From NCBI GenBank assembly GCA_004292795.1, contig RDXI01000028.1:1-39789 (forward strand): a DNA stretch of 39,789 nt. Reading direction: 5' to 3'. A program made the position numbers and the translations under genes. Shown here piece by piece: positions 30,748 to 38,856 of the stretch. Positions within the stretch are counted from its first letter, which is position 1, and the number at the start of each line of letters is the position of its first letter. This stretch comes from Bacteroidota bacterium. GTDB lineage: Bacteria > Bacteroidota > Bacteroidia > Cytophagales > Microscillaceae. The notes beneath the pieces are model-generated. The model did not search any database. It was not told the DNA's origin and saw only the letters and a list, made by a program, of their open reading frames with translations.

Positions 30748-30791
30748 ATTTTATAAAACGTAAAAAGAGTTTTGAAGATGTATTTTGGTAA

Positions 30792-30820
30792 TAAAAAGCC
30801 CACGCTTTCGCGTAGGTTTT
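30792..30820 (-). terminator. Intrinsic terminator of the 54-codon gene
   Basis: On the minus strand CCTACGC, a GAAA tetraloop and GCGTGGG (one wobble pair) are followed by CTTTTTA. It begins four bases past the stop. Confidence 0.75.
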
Positions 30821-30823
30821 TCT

Positions 30824-30988
30824 TTATGCTTGCCTTTGCGCTTTCTCTGCCTCTATCTGTTCTACTATTTTCTTAGCAAAACGCATAGCGTGTGCCTTTT
30901 TCTCCGCAAGGAAAGGGCTGTTTTGAGAAGCTTCTATGATTTTGGCGAGGGTTTCCTCAGATGGTTGAATAGAAGTTTTAGAGTTCAT
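30824..30988 (-). CDS. Small 54-residue protein downstream of DUF6934-like gene
   Basis: The frame runs ATG at 30988 to TAA at 30824 and gives MNSKTSIQPSEETLAKIIEA... ending AEKAQRQA. It is helical, with charged residues FLAEKKAHAMRFAKKIVEQIEAEKA in the second half. It starts nine bases after the stop of the DUF6934-like gene and is followed directly by a clear terminator, both signs of a real co-transcribed gene. The function is unknown; a two-gene module with the DUF6934-like protein is inferred from spacing. Confidence 0.65.
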   Translation of the reverse strand: MNSKTSIQPSEETLAKIIEASQNSPFLAEKKAHAMRFAKKIVEQIEAEKAQRQA

Positions 30989-30997
30989 ATCAAAATA

Positions 30998-31442
30998 TCA
31001 GTATTTGGGTTCTAAGATAATGGCAATATAATCAACATTCAAGGCAAAGGCTTCTTTGTCTCCATTGGGCAAAATACCCGAAACGCTGTGTAGTGTTTCT
31101 ATGTTAGACAAACTGCGATTGACAATTCTATTATAAAGACGTTGTTTAATGGGCGTATTGCCTTCTATATAAACGAAAGCATCAGGGTTTTGTGTTGTAA
31201 AATCTTGAATAATTTGAATGACAGTAGCTAAAACTGTAACCAAATCGCCATTGTTTGTGATACTTTTATCATTGAAACTACCTGTTTGATTGTCATAATC
31301 TGCCAAAATCAGATTATATAAGTTTTGGTACAGGCTTTGAAAAACTACAGTTTTAGTAAAAAGTTCCGCGCTTGCCTACACTTGTAAAAGTGTATATTGC
31401 ATTGTTTGAACTACCAATAAAAGAGTATGCTTCTTGATTCAT
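30998..31442 (-). pseudogene. DUF6934-like gene with a one-base frameshift
   Basis: From ATG 31442 the first frame gives MNQEAYSFIGSSNNAIYTFT, then SVGKRGTF and stops. Shifting by one base at a run of five T (A run 31358-31362) the other frame continues TKTVVFQSLYQNLYNLILADYDNQTG and on to the stop at 30998. Joined, it is about 147 residues and follows the DUF6934 pattern: Y-F-S-G-K-G near the N-terminus, N-YNL-DYD, then NNGD, a helix, and GNTPIKQRLYN. The downstream 102-residue frame alone begins at TTG and lacks the N-terminal part. Either a recent mutation, a slippage-controlled gene or a sequencing error would explain it. The family match is from memory. Confidence 0.7.
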
Positions 31443-31457
31443 ACAGAATTTATTTTT

Positions 31458-31485
31458 AAAAGCCCACACCTTCGCGCAGGCTTTT
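31458..31485 (-). terminator. Probable terminator of the 75-residue gene
   Basis: AAAAGCC (31458-31464) and GGCTTTT (31479-31485) close a wobble-rich stem, with T-rich sequence following on the minus strand. It lies about 20 bases past the stop. Confidence 0.5.
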
Positions 31486-31503
31486 CGGTTAGGGTAGGCA
31501 AGG

Positions 31504-31731
31504 CTATTTTCCGCCTTTGATGCGTGCTTCTATCTCTTTCACTTTCTCGATAGGCACTTGTAAAATAACAGCTATTTTTTCTACTGTTAATTCTCCCGAA
31601 ATGAGCAGTTTCTCGATGGCTTTCTCTCTTGCTTCATTCGCGCCTTTCAAATAAAGGCGGTCATCTGTATAATCAATGATAACGGGCATGGTATTGAGGA
31701 GGTTTTGGGTTTGGAGGGTTAAGTCGTACAT
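31504..31731 (-). CDS. Small protein resembling the C-terminal tail of Rpn/PDDEXK-family proteins
   Basis: This is a 75-residue frame starting MYDLTLQTQNLLNT. The second half, EAREKAIEKLLISGELTVEKIAVILQVPIEKVKEIEARI, resembles the helix-turn-helix tail found at the end of Rpn-type recombination-promoting nucleases and related transposase-like proteins. The nuclease domain itself is missing, so this could be a remnant or a free-standing small protein. The ATG at 31731 lies just past the aconitase terminator; the longer frame reaches into the aconitase gene and was rejected. Confidence 0.55.
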   Translation of the reverse strand: MYDLTLQTQNLLNTMPVIIDYTDDRLYLKGANEAREKAIEKLLISGELTVEKIAVILQVPIEKVKEIEARIKGGK

Positions 31732-31740
31732 ACATTTTAT

Positions 31741-31776
31741 AAAAACTTCCCGAAAGCTACAAACTTTCGGGAAGTT
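31741..31776 (-). terminator. Intrinsic terminator of the aconitase gene
   Basis: AACTTCCCGAAAG (31744-31756) pairs perfectly with 31764-31776 around a 7-base loop; T run on the minus strand. It lies about 11 bases past the stop. Confidence 0.85.
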
Positions 31777-31786
31777 CAACAAATGA

Positions 31787-34048
31787 TTATTTCCCTCCAA
31801 TCAAATTCAACGCAGAACCCGCCTTGAACCAGCCTATTTGCTGTTCGTTGTAGGTGTGGTTTGCCTTGATTTCGTCCTTCGAGCCATCTGCATGGTTCAA
31901 CACCAACGTCAAAGGCGTGCCTTCGGCAAAAGTAGTCAAGCCCAAGATGTCGATGGTGTCATCTTCTTGAATTTTGTCATAGTCGGCAGGCGAGGCAAAC
32001 GTAAGCGCGAGCATACCTTGTTTTTTCAAGTTCGTTTCGTGGATACGCGCAAAAGATTTTACCAAAATAACCCTTACGCCTAAGAAACGAGGCTCCATAG
32101 CCGCGTGTGCGCGTGAAGAACCTTCGCCATAATTCTCATCACCCACTACGATAGAGCCAATGCCTTGTGCTTTGTAGGCACGTTGTACGGCAGGCACTTC
32201 GCCATAACTTCCATCAAGTTGGTTTTTAACCGAGTTGGTTTTGTTGCCATTGAAGAAGTTTACCGCGCCAATGAGCATATTGTTCGAGATGTTGTCAAGG
32301 TGTCCGCGATATTTCAACCAAGGACCTGCCATAGAAATATGGTCAGTCGTACACTTGCCTTTTGCTTTGATGAGCAGTTTCAAGCCTGTCAAATCTGTTC
32401 CTTCCCATTTCTTGAAAGGCTCAAGCAACTGCAAGCGGTCAGACGTAGGGCTTACCAATACTTGCACTTTGCTTCCATCTTCGGCAGGTGCTTGATAGCC
32501 GTTATCGCCCACTGCATAGCCCTTAGGAGGAGCCATTAAGCCTTGAGGTTCGTCTAATTTTACCGCTACACCTTCTTCGTTTACAAGCGTATCCGTCATA
32601 GGGTTGAAAGTCAAATCACCCGCTATAGCAAATGCCGTTACGATTTCAGGCGAGGCAACAAACGCGTGTGTACCCGCGTAGCTATCGTTACGTTTCGCAA
32701 AGTTACGGTTAAACGAAGTGATGATAGAGTTAGCGCGGTTCGGGTCATCAATGTGACGCGACCATTGCCCAATACAAGGACCGCAAGCATTCGCCAATAC
32801 CACACCGCCCATTTTGTCGAATACAGCCAAAATGCCATCACGTTCTGCTGTGAAGCGCACTGTTTCAGAACCGGGCGTTATCGTAAATTCTGCTTTTGCT
32901 TTGAGCTTCTTATCTATAGCTTGTTGAGCCAAAGACGCGGCACGAGTCATGTCCTCATAGCTTGAGTTCGTGCAAGAGCCAATCAAACCCACTTCAAGTT
33001 TTGCAGGATAGTTGTTGTCTTTCACTGCTTGCGCGAATTTGGACAAAGGCCAAGCCAAATCAGGCGTAAACGGTCCATTGATATAAGGCTCAAGCGTACT
33101 TAGGTCGAGTTCAATCACTTCATCATAATAGGCAGAAGGGTTTGCCACTACTTCATCATCAGCACGTAGGTGAGCCTTGTATTGGTCGGCAAGGTCGGCT
33201 ACATCTTTGCGGTCTGTGGAGGCAAGATAATCGTACATATTTTTGTCGTATGCAAATACCGAAGTAGTTGCGCCAATTTCCGCGCCCATATTGCAGATAG
33301 TACCCTTGCCTGTAGCCGAGAGAGAGTCCGCGCCTTCGCCAAAGTATTCTACGATATAGCCCGTTCCGCCTTTTACGGTTAGCTTGCCTGCCACCCAAAG
33401 GATAACGTCCTTCGCAGAAGTCCAGCCAGAGAGCTTGCCTGTAAGTTTTACGCCTATGAGCTTAGGGAATTTCAATTCCCACGCCATACCCGCCATTACG
33501 TCCACTGCGTCAGCACCGCCTACGCCTATAGCTATCATACCCAAACCACCCGCGTTAGGCGTGTGAGAGTCTGTGCCTATCATCATTCCCCCAGGGAAAG
33601 CATAATTTTCAATCACAACTTGGTGAATGATACCTGCACCCGGTTTCCAGAAGCCAATGCCGTACTTGTCCGAAACGGAGGCAAGGAACGCATATACTTC
33701 TTTGTTGCCTGTGTTGGCAGTTTCAAGGTCAGCTTTCGCGCCTGCTTTAGCTTGGATAAGGTGGTCGCAATGCACTGTGCTTGGTACGGCTACTTTGGGC
33801 TTGCCTGCCGACATAAACTGTAGGAGAGCCATTTGTGCCGTAGCATCTTGCATAGCCACACGGTCTGGCGCAAAATCCACATAATCCTTGCCACGTCCAA
33901 AAGCTTGAGTAGGCAAGCCTTCGAACAAGTGCGAATAAAGGATTTTTTCTGCTAAGGTAAGAGGCTTACCTGTAAGTTGGCGTGCTTTCTCTATGCGTTC
34001 GCCCATGCGTGCATAGACCGCCTTAATCATTTCGATATCAAATGCCAT
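31787..34048 (-). CDS. Aconitate hydratase
   Basis: This is a 753-residue enzyme of the citric acid cycle that interconverts citrate and isocitrate through a [4Fe-4S] cluster in the cytoplasm. Cluster cysteines are seen in [13 protein letters not shown] and [10 protein letters not shown]. Other signatures are [27 protein letters not shown] and [14 protein letters not shown], whose serine takes part in catalysis. The length and the [12 protein letters not shown] start fit the mitochondrial-type aconitase usual in Bacteroidota, not AcnB. A -7 TAATTTTG (34091-34084 on the minus strand) lies 36 bases before the ATG, without a good -33. A tight hairpin at 34090-34115 sits at the promoter. Its coding sequence is poor in the repeated 9-base word. 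Confidence 0.95.
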   Translation of the reverse strand: MAFDIEMIKAVYARMGERIEKARQLTGKPLTLAEKILYSHLFEGLPTQAFGRGKDYVDFAPDRVAMQDATAQMALLQFMSAGKPKVAVPSTVHCDHLIQAKAGAKADLETANTGNKEVYAFLASVSDKYGIGFWKPGAGIIHQVVIENYAFPGGMMIGTDSHTPNAGGLGMIAIGVGGADAVDVMAGMAWELKFPKLIGVKLTGKLSGWTSAKDVILWVAGKLTVKGGTGYIVEYFGEGADSLSATGKGTICNMGAEIGATTSVFAYDKNMYDYLASTDRKDVADLADQYKAHLRADDEVVANPSAYYDEVIELDLSTLEPYINGPFTPDLAWPLSKFAQAVKDNNYPAKLEVGLIGSCTNSSYEDMTRAASLAQQAIDKKLKAKAEFTITPGSETVRFTAERDGILAVFDKMGGVVLANACGPCIGQWSRHIDDPNRANSIITSFNRNFAKRNDSYAGTHAFVASPEIVTAFAIAGDLTFNPMTDTLVNEEGVAVKLDEPQGLMAPPKGYAVGDNGYQAPAEDGSKVQVLVSPTSDRLQLLEPFKKWEGTDLTGLKLLIKAKGKCTTDHISMAGPWLKYRGHLDNISNNMLIGAVNFFNGNKTNSVKNQLDGSYGEVPAVQRAYKAQGIGSIVVGDENYGEGSSRAHAAMEPRFLGVRVILVKSFARIHETNLKKQGMLALTFASPADYDKIQEDDTIDILGLTTFAEGTPLTLVLNHADGSKDEIKANHTYNEQQIGWFKAGSALNLIGGK

Positions 34049-34089
34049 TGATGAAAAGGAGTTATTGAGGTTCTTTTAATTGCCAAAAT

Positions 34090-34149
34090 TATAGCTTTTT
34101 CTTGAAAAAGCTATATGCTTTGTAAAACTATAGCTTTTCTTTGAAAAAG
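34090..34149. repeat. Hairpin and partial duplicate upstream of aconitase
   Basis: TATAGCTTTTT (34090-34100) pairs with AAAAAGCTATA (34105-34115) around CTTG. A diverged copy, TATAGCTTTTCTTTGAAAAAG, follows at 34130-34149. The hairpin overlaps the likely -7 region of the aconitase gene. Confidence 0.55.
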
Positions 34150-34181
34150 ACGTAATAAGCACTACAACTTTTTCAAAAGTA

Positions 34182-34352
34182 TTAGGACTTACGCAAAACA
34201 CATACTCCATTTAAAAAAGGCAAAATTTGTATCACAGACGGCTCGTCTGTGCGCCGTAGGCGAAGTAGCGCGTCAAGGTATGCGTAAAATAGGCGTTTTT
34301 TTCGCTTACAACGCACAGACGAGCCGTCTGTGATACATGGCGTAAGTCCTAA
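34182..34352. mobile_element. 171-bp MITE-like element with nested inverted repeats
   Basis: Outer arms TTAGGACTTACGC (34182-34194) and the complement (34340-34352) form a 13-bp perfect terminal inverted repeat. Inside, 34229-34253 and 34312-34336 form a 25-bp perfect inverted repeat, and each arm is itself a palindrome (CACAGACG/CGTCTGTG). The element is flanked by GTA on both sides (34179-34181, 34353-34355), a possible 3-bp target duplication. It has no coding capacity and lies between two genes. Confidence 0.6.
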
Positions 34353-34368
34353 GTATTTATAGCTGTTT

Positions 34369-34722
34369 TTATTTGCTCTTAGATTTGGAGGGGGCAGGTT
34401 TTTCTATGACGCGGTGATAGTGGCGTTTTACACCCTTGTATTCTTCAGAGCCATTTTCTAAAATCGTGAGAATGAAATAGTCATCACTCATCCATTGCAA
34501 AGCCCCACGACAAATAGTGCCGTAGCGGGTGGTTTCGGTCAAAATATTTCTATCATACACCCACGTTGTTTGTGAAGTGGAAGACGAACTACCATGCTCA
34601 AAAACATAATGCAAGATATGGTCTTCGGCAAAACTAATCGTTACATGAGCCTGATAGCCATTGGTTGGGTCAGGCGATTTCCAAGTGCCTATGAGGTCGT
34701 TTTCTTCATAATTCTTTTTCAT
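34369..34722 (-). CDS. Small lipocalin-like protein of unknown function
   Basis: This is a 117-residue protein with no signal peptide (MKKNYEENDLIGTWKSPDPT). It is mainly beta, with 'LIGTWKS' followed by alternating strands (AHVTISFAED, ILHYVFEH, TTWVYDRNILTETT, YFILTILENG). This pattern recalls lipocalin-like domains, in which GTW opens the first strand. It ends in a lysine/serine tail (PAPSKSKSK). The recQ terminator lies 30 bases upstream and the MITE-like element 17 bases past its stop. The function is unknown. Confidence 0.65.
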   Translation of the reverse strand: MKKNYEENDLIGTWKSPDPTNGYQAHVTISFAEDHILHYVFEHGSSSSTSQTTWVYDRNILTETTRYGTICRGALQWMSDDYFILTILENGSEEYKGVKRHYHRVIEKPAPSKSKSK

Positions 34723-34751
34723 GGAGGTTTCGAAGGTAAAAAGTGAGGCAT

Positions 34752-34778
34752 AAAAAAGGGCAATCGCGTAGATTGCCC
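34752..34778 (-). terminator. Intrinsic terminator of recQ
   Basis: GGGCAATC (34758-34765) pairs with GATTGCCC (34771-34778) around a 5-base loop; six T follow on the minus strand. Confidence 0.85.
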
Positions 34779-34796
34779 CGAAAAAAGGTGTTTGGC

Positions 34797-36980
34797 TTAG
34801 TTCGCTATTTCTGACAAGAATTTGATACGCATAAGGCGCAATTCCTCTTCGGAATAGTCATCACCCAAATCTACCAAAGCGACTTGGATATTGTCGGACT
34901 CGGCAGTCATAAAATACTCGTAAATTTCTTGTTGGCGGTCTTCGTCTATCACTTGCTCGATGTAGTAGTCAAGGTTGAGGCGTGTGCCAGAGTAACAAAT
35001 GCTTTCTATAGTGTCCAACAATTCGCTGATGCTCATGTTTTTTACCTCGCAAATGTCCTCCAAATCTACTTTCCTATCTATCTGTTGAATGACAAAAATT
35101 TTGAGCTTCGATTTGCTTGCCGTTGATTTCACTACTACGTCCCACACCGTTTCGATGTCGTTTTCTTTGACGTATTTTTTGATGAGTTCGATGAAGGGCA
35201 TTCCATAACGTTTTACCTTGCCTGGTCCCACGCCATTGATTTGCGCCAATTCCTCTTCTGTGGTGGGGTAAGTAGTCGCCATTTCTTCCAAAGAAAATTC
35301 TTGGAAAATAGCATACGGGGGGTAGCCCGTTTGTTTGGCGGTCTTTCTGCGCAATTCCTTGAGCATATCGAGCAACACCTTGTCGAAGGCTTGCCCATCT
35401 CGCGTCGAGCCTATGTCCTTGTCTTCTTCGTCTTGTTCGGTCAGGTTCTCGTAGTCGTGGTCTTTGCTGAAAGTAAGCGCGTAGGGGTCTTGCACGTAGT
35501 CGAGTCCTTTAGGCGAGAGGCGAACCGCGCCAAAGACTTCCGCGTCTTTTTCCAATAAGTTATAGACCATCATTTGTCGCATAACTGATGTCCAATGCGC
35601 TCCTGTAAATTCCTTGCCTTTACCGTATATGTCGAGTTTGTCTTGCTCGTATGTATTGATGTAGCCATTGCGTTCTCCACGAAGCACATCTACTATATGA
35701 TTGATGCCAAAACGTTGCTCTGTTTTCATCACTGCCTCCAATACCCACAACACTTGCTCTTTGGTCGTAAATTTTTCAGTAGGCACTTTGCAGTTATTGC
35801 AAAAACCGCAGTCCTTGTCCACCGTTTCGCCAAAATAGCTCAATAAAATACGCCTTCTGCACATACCCGAAGTAGCATACGCACTCATTTCTTGTAAAAG
35901 ATGACGTGCATTGTCGCGCTCCGTAACGGATTTATCCTTGTTAAATTTCTCCAACTTCACCAAATCATGTGGGCTGTAGAACATAATGCAATCTGCCTCC
36001 AAACCATCACGCCCAGAACGCCCTGTTTCTTGATAATAGCCTTCCAAAGACTTAGGCGTGTCGTAGTGTATCACAAAACGCACATCAGGCTTGTCGATGC
36101 CCATACCAAAGGCAATAGTCGCCACAATCACATCAGCCTCTTCGCTCAAAAACGCATCTTGGTTCTGCATACGCACTTGCGAGTCGAGTCCTGCGTGGTA
36201 GGGAAGGGCTTTTATATCGTTTACTTTCAAAAATTCATATACTTCTTCTACTTTCTTACGGCTCAAGCAATAAATAATGCCCGACTCGTTCTTTCTGCTC
36301 TTGATGTATTTCACAATCTGCTTTTTCACTGCCGCCTTAGGGCGTACTTCATAATAAAGGTTAGGGCGATTGAAAGACGTACTGAAGACAGTGGCGTGTT
36401 CTATCATCAAGTTCTTTTGAATATCCAACTGCACTTTGGGCGTAGCCGTAGCCGTGAGGGCTATGATAGGCATTTCCCCCAAAATTTCCATAATGTAGCG
36501 TATGCGCCTATACTCAGGGCGGAAGTCGTGTCCCCATTCTGAAATACAGTGCGCTTCATCTATAGCTAAGAAGGAAAGGTTCGCTTTTTGTAAAAACTCA
36601 AGGTTATTTTCTTTCGTAAGCGATTCTGGGGCGACATACAAGAGTTTGGTCTCGCCTGCCAAAACGCTTTTGCGTACTTTGGTCATCTCCGCCTTCGAGA
36701 GCGTAGAGTTCAGAAATTGTGCATTCACGCCCAACGCATTGAGTTGGTCGACTTGGTTTTTCATCAAAGCTATCAAAGGCGAGATGACGATAGCAGTACC
36801 TTCAGACACGATAGCGGGCAACTGATAGCACAAAGACTTGCCTGCCCCTGTGGGCATCAAGACGAAGGAGTCATTGCCTGCTAAGATATTTTGGATAATG
36901 TCTTCTTGAATGCCTCTGAAACTTTGGTAGCCAAAGATTTCCTTCAGTTTCTTACGGAGATTTACTTCTACTGCTAACAT
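34797..36980 (-). CDS. recQ: ATP-dependent DNA helicase RecQ
   Basis: This is a 727-residue superfamily 2 helicase that unwinds DNA 3'-5' in recombination and fork repair. Motif I is MPTGAGKS (Lys48), motif II DEAH at 141-144, motif III ALTATATP, and motif VI QETGRSGRDG. The zinc cysteines are in GMCRRR...CGFCNNC (about 375-402). The winged-helix RQC region follows, with HRDC-like QINGVGPGKVKRYG near 590. The extra C-terminal helical domain of about 100 residues is usual in Bacteroidota RecQ. It starts at the ATG giving MLAVEVNLRKKLKEIFGYQSF. A leader of about 157 bases, with a terminator-like hairpin, precedes it. Confidence 0.95.
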   Translation of the reverse strand: MLAVEVNLRKKLKEIFGYQSFRGIQEDIIQNILAGNDSFVLMPTGAGKSLCYQLPAIVSEGTAIVISPLIALMKNQVDQLNALGVNAQFLNSTLSKAEMTKVRKSVLAGETKLLYVAPESLTKENNLEFLQKANLSFLAIDEAHCISEWGHDFRPEYRRIRYIMEILGEMPIIALTATATPKVQLDIQKNLMIEHATVFSTSFNRPNLYYEVRPKAAVKKQIVKYIKSRKNESGIIYCLSRKKVEEVYEFLKVNDIKALPYHAGLDSQVRMQNQDAFLSEEADVIVATIAFGMGIDKPDVRFVIHYDTPKSLEGYYQETGRSGRDGLEADCIMFYSPHDLVKLEKFNKDKSVTERDNARHLLQEMSAYATSGMCRRRILLSYFGETVDKDCGFCNNCKVPTEKFTTKEQVLWVLEAVMKTEQRFGINHIVDVLRGERNGYINTYEQDKLDIYGKGKEFTGAHWTSVMRQMMVYNLLEKDAEVFGAVRLSPKGLDYVQDPYALTFSKDHDYENLTEQDEEDKDIGSTRDGQAFDKVLLDMLKELRRKTAKQTGYPPYAIFQEFSLEEMATTYPTTEEELAQINGVGPGKVKRYGMPFIELIKKYVKENDIETVWDVVVKSTASKSKLKIFVIQQIDRKVDLEDICEVKNMSISELLDTIESICYSGTRLNLDYYIEQVIDEDRQQEIYEYFMTAESDNIQVALVDLGDDYSEEELRLMRIKFLSEIAN

Positions 36981-37112
36981 ACGGTGATTTACGGTTTTGT
37001 TGTCCCAAATTTTGAAATTCTAAATTACTAAAAAACAATTACAAACAAACAAATTTTCGAGTGAAAAAAGTGAAATTATAAATTTACTGCTTCTTTGTTG
37101 CATTTTTCAGGC

Positions 37113-37131
37113 AAAAAGCCCCGTTTGGGGC
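37113..37131 (-). promoter_or_regulatory. Terminator-like hairpin in recQ leader, possible attenuator
   Basis: On the minus strand GCCCC, loop AAAC, GGGGC is followed by TTTTT. It lies between the predicted recQ start (near 37137) and the ATG at 36980, with no other minus-strand gene upstream to terminate. Confidence 0.45.
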
Positions 37132-37143
37132 GTTTTGAGATAC

Positions 37144-37177
37144 CAAAATTACACAATATTTTCTAAACAATAACAAA
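37144..37177 (-). promoter_or_regulatory. Probable recQ promoter
   Basis: TAATTTTG on the minus strand (37151-37144), with TTTG (37177-37174) at a 22-base spacing or TTG (37170-37168) at 16. The -7 match is full, the -33 less certain. Confidence 0.45.
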
Positions 37178-37327
37178 GTATGTAAGAAAATATGCACTTT
37201 TGCATAAAACATGGCAAATTTTCCCGTTCCGAAATGCCCTGCTCGCTTAGTATATACTTATGTAAAGAGTAGTGAGTTGAACATTGGTTTGTTAAGCCCG
37301 CGGGGGGTATTAACAGCCTTTGTTCAT

Positions 37328-37355
37328 TTGTAAATATCTCAATTTTCTAACTTTA
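37328..37355 (+). promoter_or_regulatory. Promoter of gldH
   Basis: TTG (37328-37330), a 17-base spacer and TAACTTTA (37348-37355), one base off consensus. It lies 12 bases before the ATG at 37368 and rules out the longer upstream frame. Confidence 0.55.
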
Positions 37356-37367
37356 TTCACATATATA

Positions 37368-37838
37368 ATGCGTAAAAACCTCATTTTTTCCTTTATTGTG
37401 GCTATCTTGTGCTTGGCTTCGTGCAAAGAACAGCCTTTCTTGAAGCAATACCAAGAAATCAAACTCTTGCAATGGAAGCAAGAAAACGAACTGAAGTACG
37501 AACTTGACATTGCCGACAAAGAACCTAATTATCAGTTGGGCATTGCCCTGCGCTACAATGCGCACTTTCCGCACAAGTCTGTCAAACTTACCGTAACCAC
37601 GACTTGGCCTTCAGGCAAGACAAACCAAAAGACCTACGAAATACAAGTGCGTGATGACAAAGGCAATCACAAAGGCGAGGTAATGGGCGAAATGGGCGAC
37701 ATTGTGCAGATTGTAGAAACGAACACGCCCTTCGTCGAGGCAGGCAAGCACAAATTCAGCATCAGGCAAGAAGAAGCCAAAGAACTTGGCGGTATTCAAG
37801 AAGTGGGCGTGTTGGTATTCAAGCCAAAAGCCAAATAA
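37368..37838 (+). CDS. gldH: Gliding motility lipoprotein GldH-like
   Basis: This is a 156-residue protein with lipoprotein signal MRKNLIFSFIVAILCLASC, acylated at Cys19. The mature part follows the GldH pattern: Trp in 'LLQWKQENELKYELDIADKEPNYQLGIALRYNAHFP', then strands ending in PSGKTNQKTYEIQVRDDKGNHKGEVMGEMGDI, and a final 'AGKHKFSIRQEEAKELGGIQEVGVLVFK'. GldH is needed for gliding and is linked to T9SS; it lies in the periplasmic face of a membrane. It agrees with the PorG-like and PorE-like genes at 18847-21768. Family match is by pattern, without alignment. Confidence 0.7.
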   Translation: MRKNLIFSFIVAILCLASCKEQPFLKQYQEIKLLQWKQENELKYELDIADKEPNYQLGIALRYNAHFPHKSVKLTVTTTWPSGKTNQKTYEIQVRDDKGNHKGEVMGEMGDIVQIVETNTPFVEAGKHKFSIRQEEAKELGGIQEVGVLVFKPKAK

Positions 37839-37856
37839 GCCTCCAATATGCAAAGC

Positions 37857-37898
37857 AAAAAAAACGTTTCGTTCTCTACAGAGGCGAAACGTTTTTTT
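37857..37898. terminator. Bidirectional terminator between gldH and the PHP phosphatase gene
   Basis: AAAACGTTTCG (37861-37871) pairs with CGAAACGTTTT (37885-37895) around a 13-base loop; A run and T run flank it, so it serves both convergent genes. Confidence 0.85.
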
Positions 37899-37907
37899 AT
37901 GGAACTG

Positions 37908-38669
37908 TTATAACTCAAAGTTGAGCAAAGGCAAGGCAAGGAGTTGATTGTAATACTTTGATTTTTGCGCCAAGGATATACTTTCCGCGTGGCGATGATG
38001 ATGGCAGTCCGAACCTGCCCAATGCACCATACCTTTCGAAATCAGTTTCTCGGCGAAGGCTTGTGCCGTTTTGCCATAATAGCCTGCAATGGAGTTGAGA
38101 TTGATTTGAAGCAATACACCCAATTCGTACAACTCTTCTAAGGTTTTGAAATCGTTGTAAAGGTATTGATAGCGTTCAGGGTGCGCAAAAACGGGTTTGT
38201 AGCCCGAAGTTTTCAGGTCAAAAATAGCCTGTTTCAAATACTTAGGCTTGTCTTGAAAGCCCGTTTCTATCAAAATGTAGTTATCGCCAAACGTAAGCAA
38301 CTTATCGCCATTGCTCACCATACGCATAAACCAATCATCTGCATAATATTCTGCCGCCGCCTCGATGGTTACTTCTACTTGATTGTCTTGCAAGTATTGG
38401 CGCAATTCTGCCAATTTTTCTGCAATGATTTCAGGCGTGTTGCGATAAAAATCGCTCATAACGTGGGGCGTAGTAACGAAGCGTGTATAGCCTGCGTCTT
38501 GCAATTTGCGAATGAGCGCGAGGGAGTCTTCTAAAGTCTTGGCTCCGTCATCAATGCCCGCGAGTAGGTGAGAATGTATGTCTGTGGTAAGTGTACGCGT
38601 GGGTTGGGGGATTTTGGTTTCCGTATTCTTTTGTGTACCGAAGCCAAAACGTTTGAGTAGGTTTAACAT
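37908..38669 (-). CDS. CpsB/CapC/YwqE-family PHP-domain tyrosine phosphatase
   Basis: This is a 253-residue protein of the polymerase/histidinol phosphatase (PHP) superfamily. Metal-binding motifs appear in order: DIHSHLLAGIDDGA (about 30-43), TTPHVM (about 66-71), an acidic EAAAEYY, FAHPERY (about 161-167) and GSDCHHHRHA (about 218-227). This is the set of CpsB/YwqE manganese-dependent phosphotyrosine phosphatases, which control capsule or exopolysaccharide export by acting on a tyrosine kinase. No capsule genes are in the window, so the partner must be elsewhere. It starts at ATG 38669 and is convergent with gldH. Confidence 0.9.
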   Translation of the reverse strand: MLNLLKRFGFGTQKNTETKIPQPTRTLTTDIHSHLLAGIDDGAKTLEDSLALIRKLQDAGYTRFVTTPHVMSDFYRNTPEIIAEKLAELRQYLQDNQVEVTIEAAAEYYADDWFMRMVSNGDKLLTFGDNYILIETGFQDKPKYLKQAIFDLKTSGYKPVFAHPERYQYLYNDFKTLEELYELGVLLQINLNSIAGYYGKTAQAFAEKLISKGMVHWAGSDCHHHRHAESISLAQKSKYYNQLLALPLLNFEL

Positions 38670-38800
38670 ACTTTGTTGTTTTTGTTATAGTGGCAACGAA
38701 AAAAAAGCCCTTTTATTCGAATTTTGTCGTTCTTTTTGCCAAAACTTTTGTGGGGCGGGGTAGGCAAGTTGCTTATTTTGCCGATAAAAAAACACTTTTT

Positions 38801-38829
38801 TTGTTTTTCGTTAAAAAAATGTAACTTTG
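38801..38829 (+). promoter_or_regulatory. Promoter of the ParB-like gene
   Basis: TTG (38801-38803) after a T run, an 18-base spacer and TAACTTTG (38822-38829). Full consensus match, 27 bases before the ATG. Confidence 0.7.
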
Positions 38830-38856
38830 CCTGAAAATTTTGCATAAAACCCCGCC

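Larger units (their letters stand above)
36981..37367. other. Divergent intergenic region between recQ and gldH
   Basis: It holds a minus-strand promoter for recQ (37144-37177), a terminator-like hairpin in its leader (37113-37131) and the plus-strand promoter of gldH (37328-37355). Otherwise it is A/T-rich, with a short GC-rich patch (near 37300-37310), and no gene is seen. Confidence 0.6.

Noticed and set aside
30998-31306. The 102-residue frame as a complete gene from TTG
   Set aside because: The family's N-terminal part is encoded just upstream in another frame, so a frameshifted longer gene explains more.
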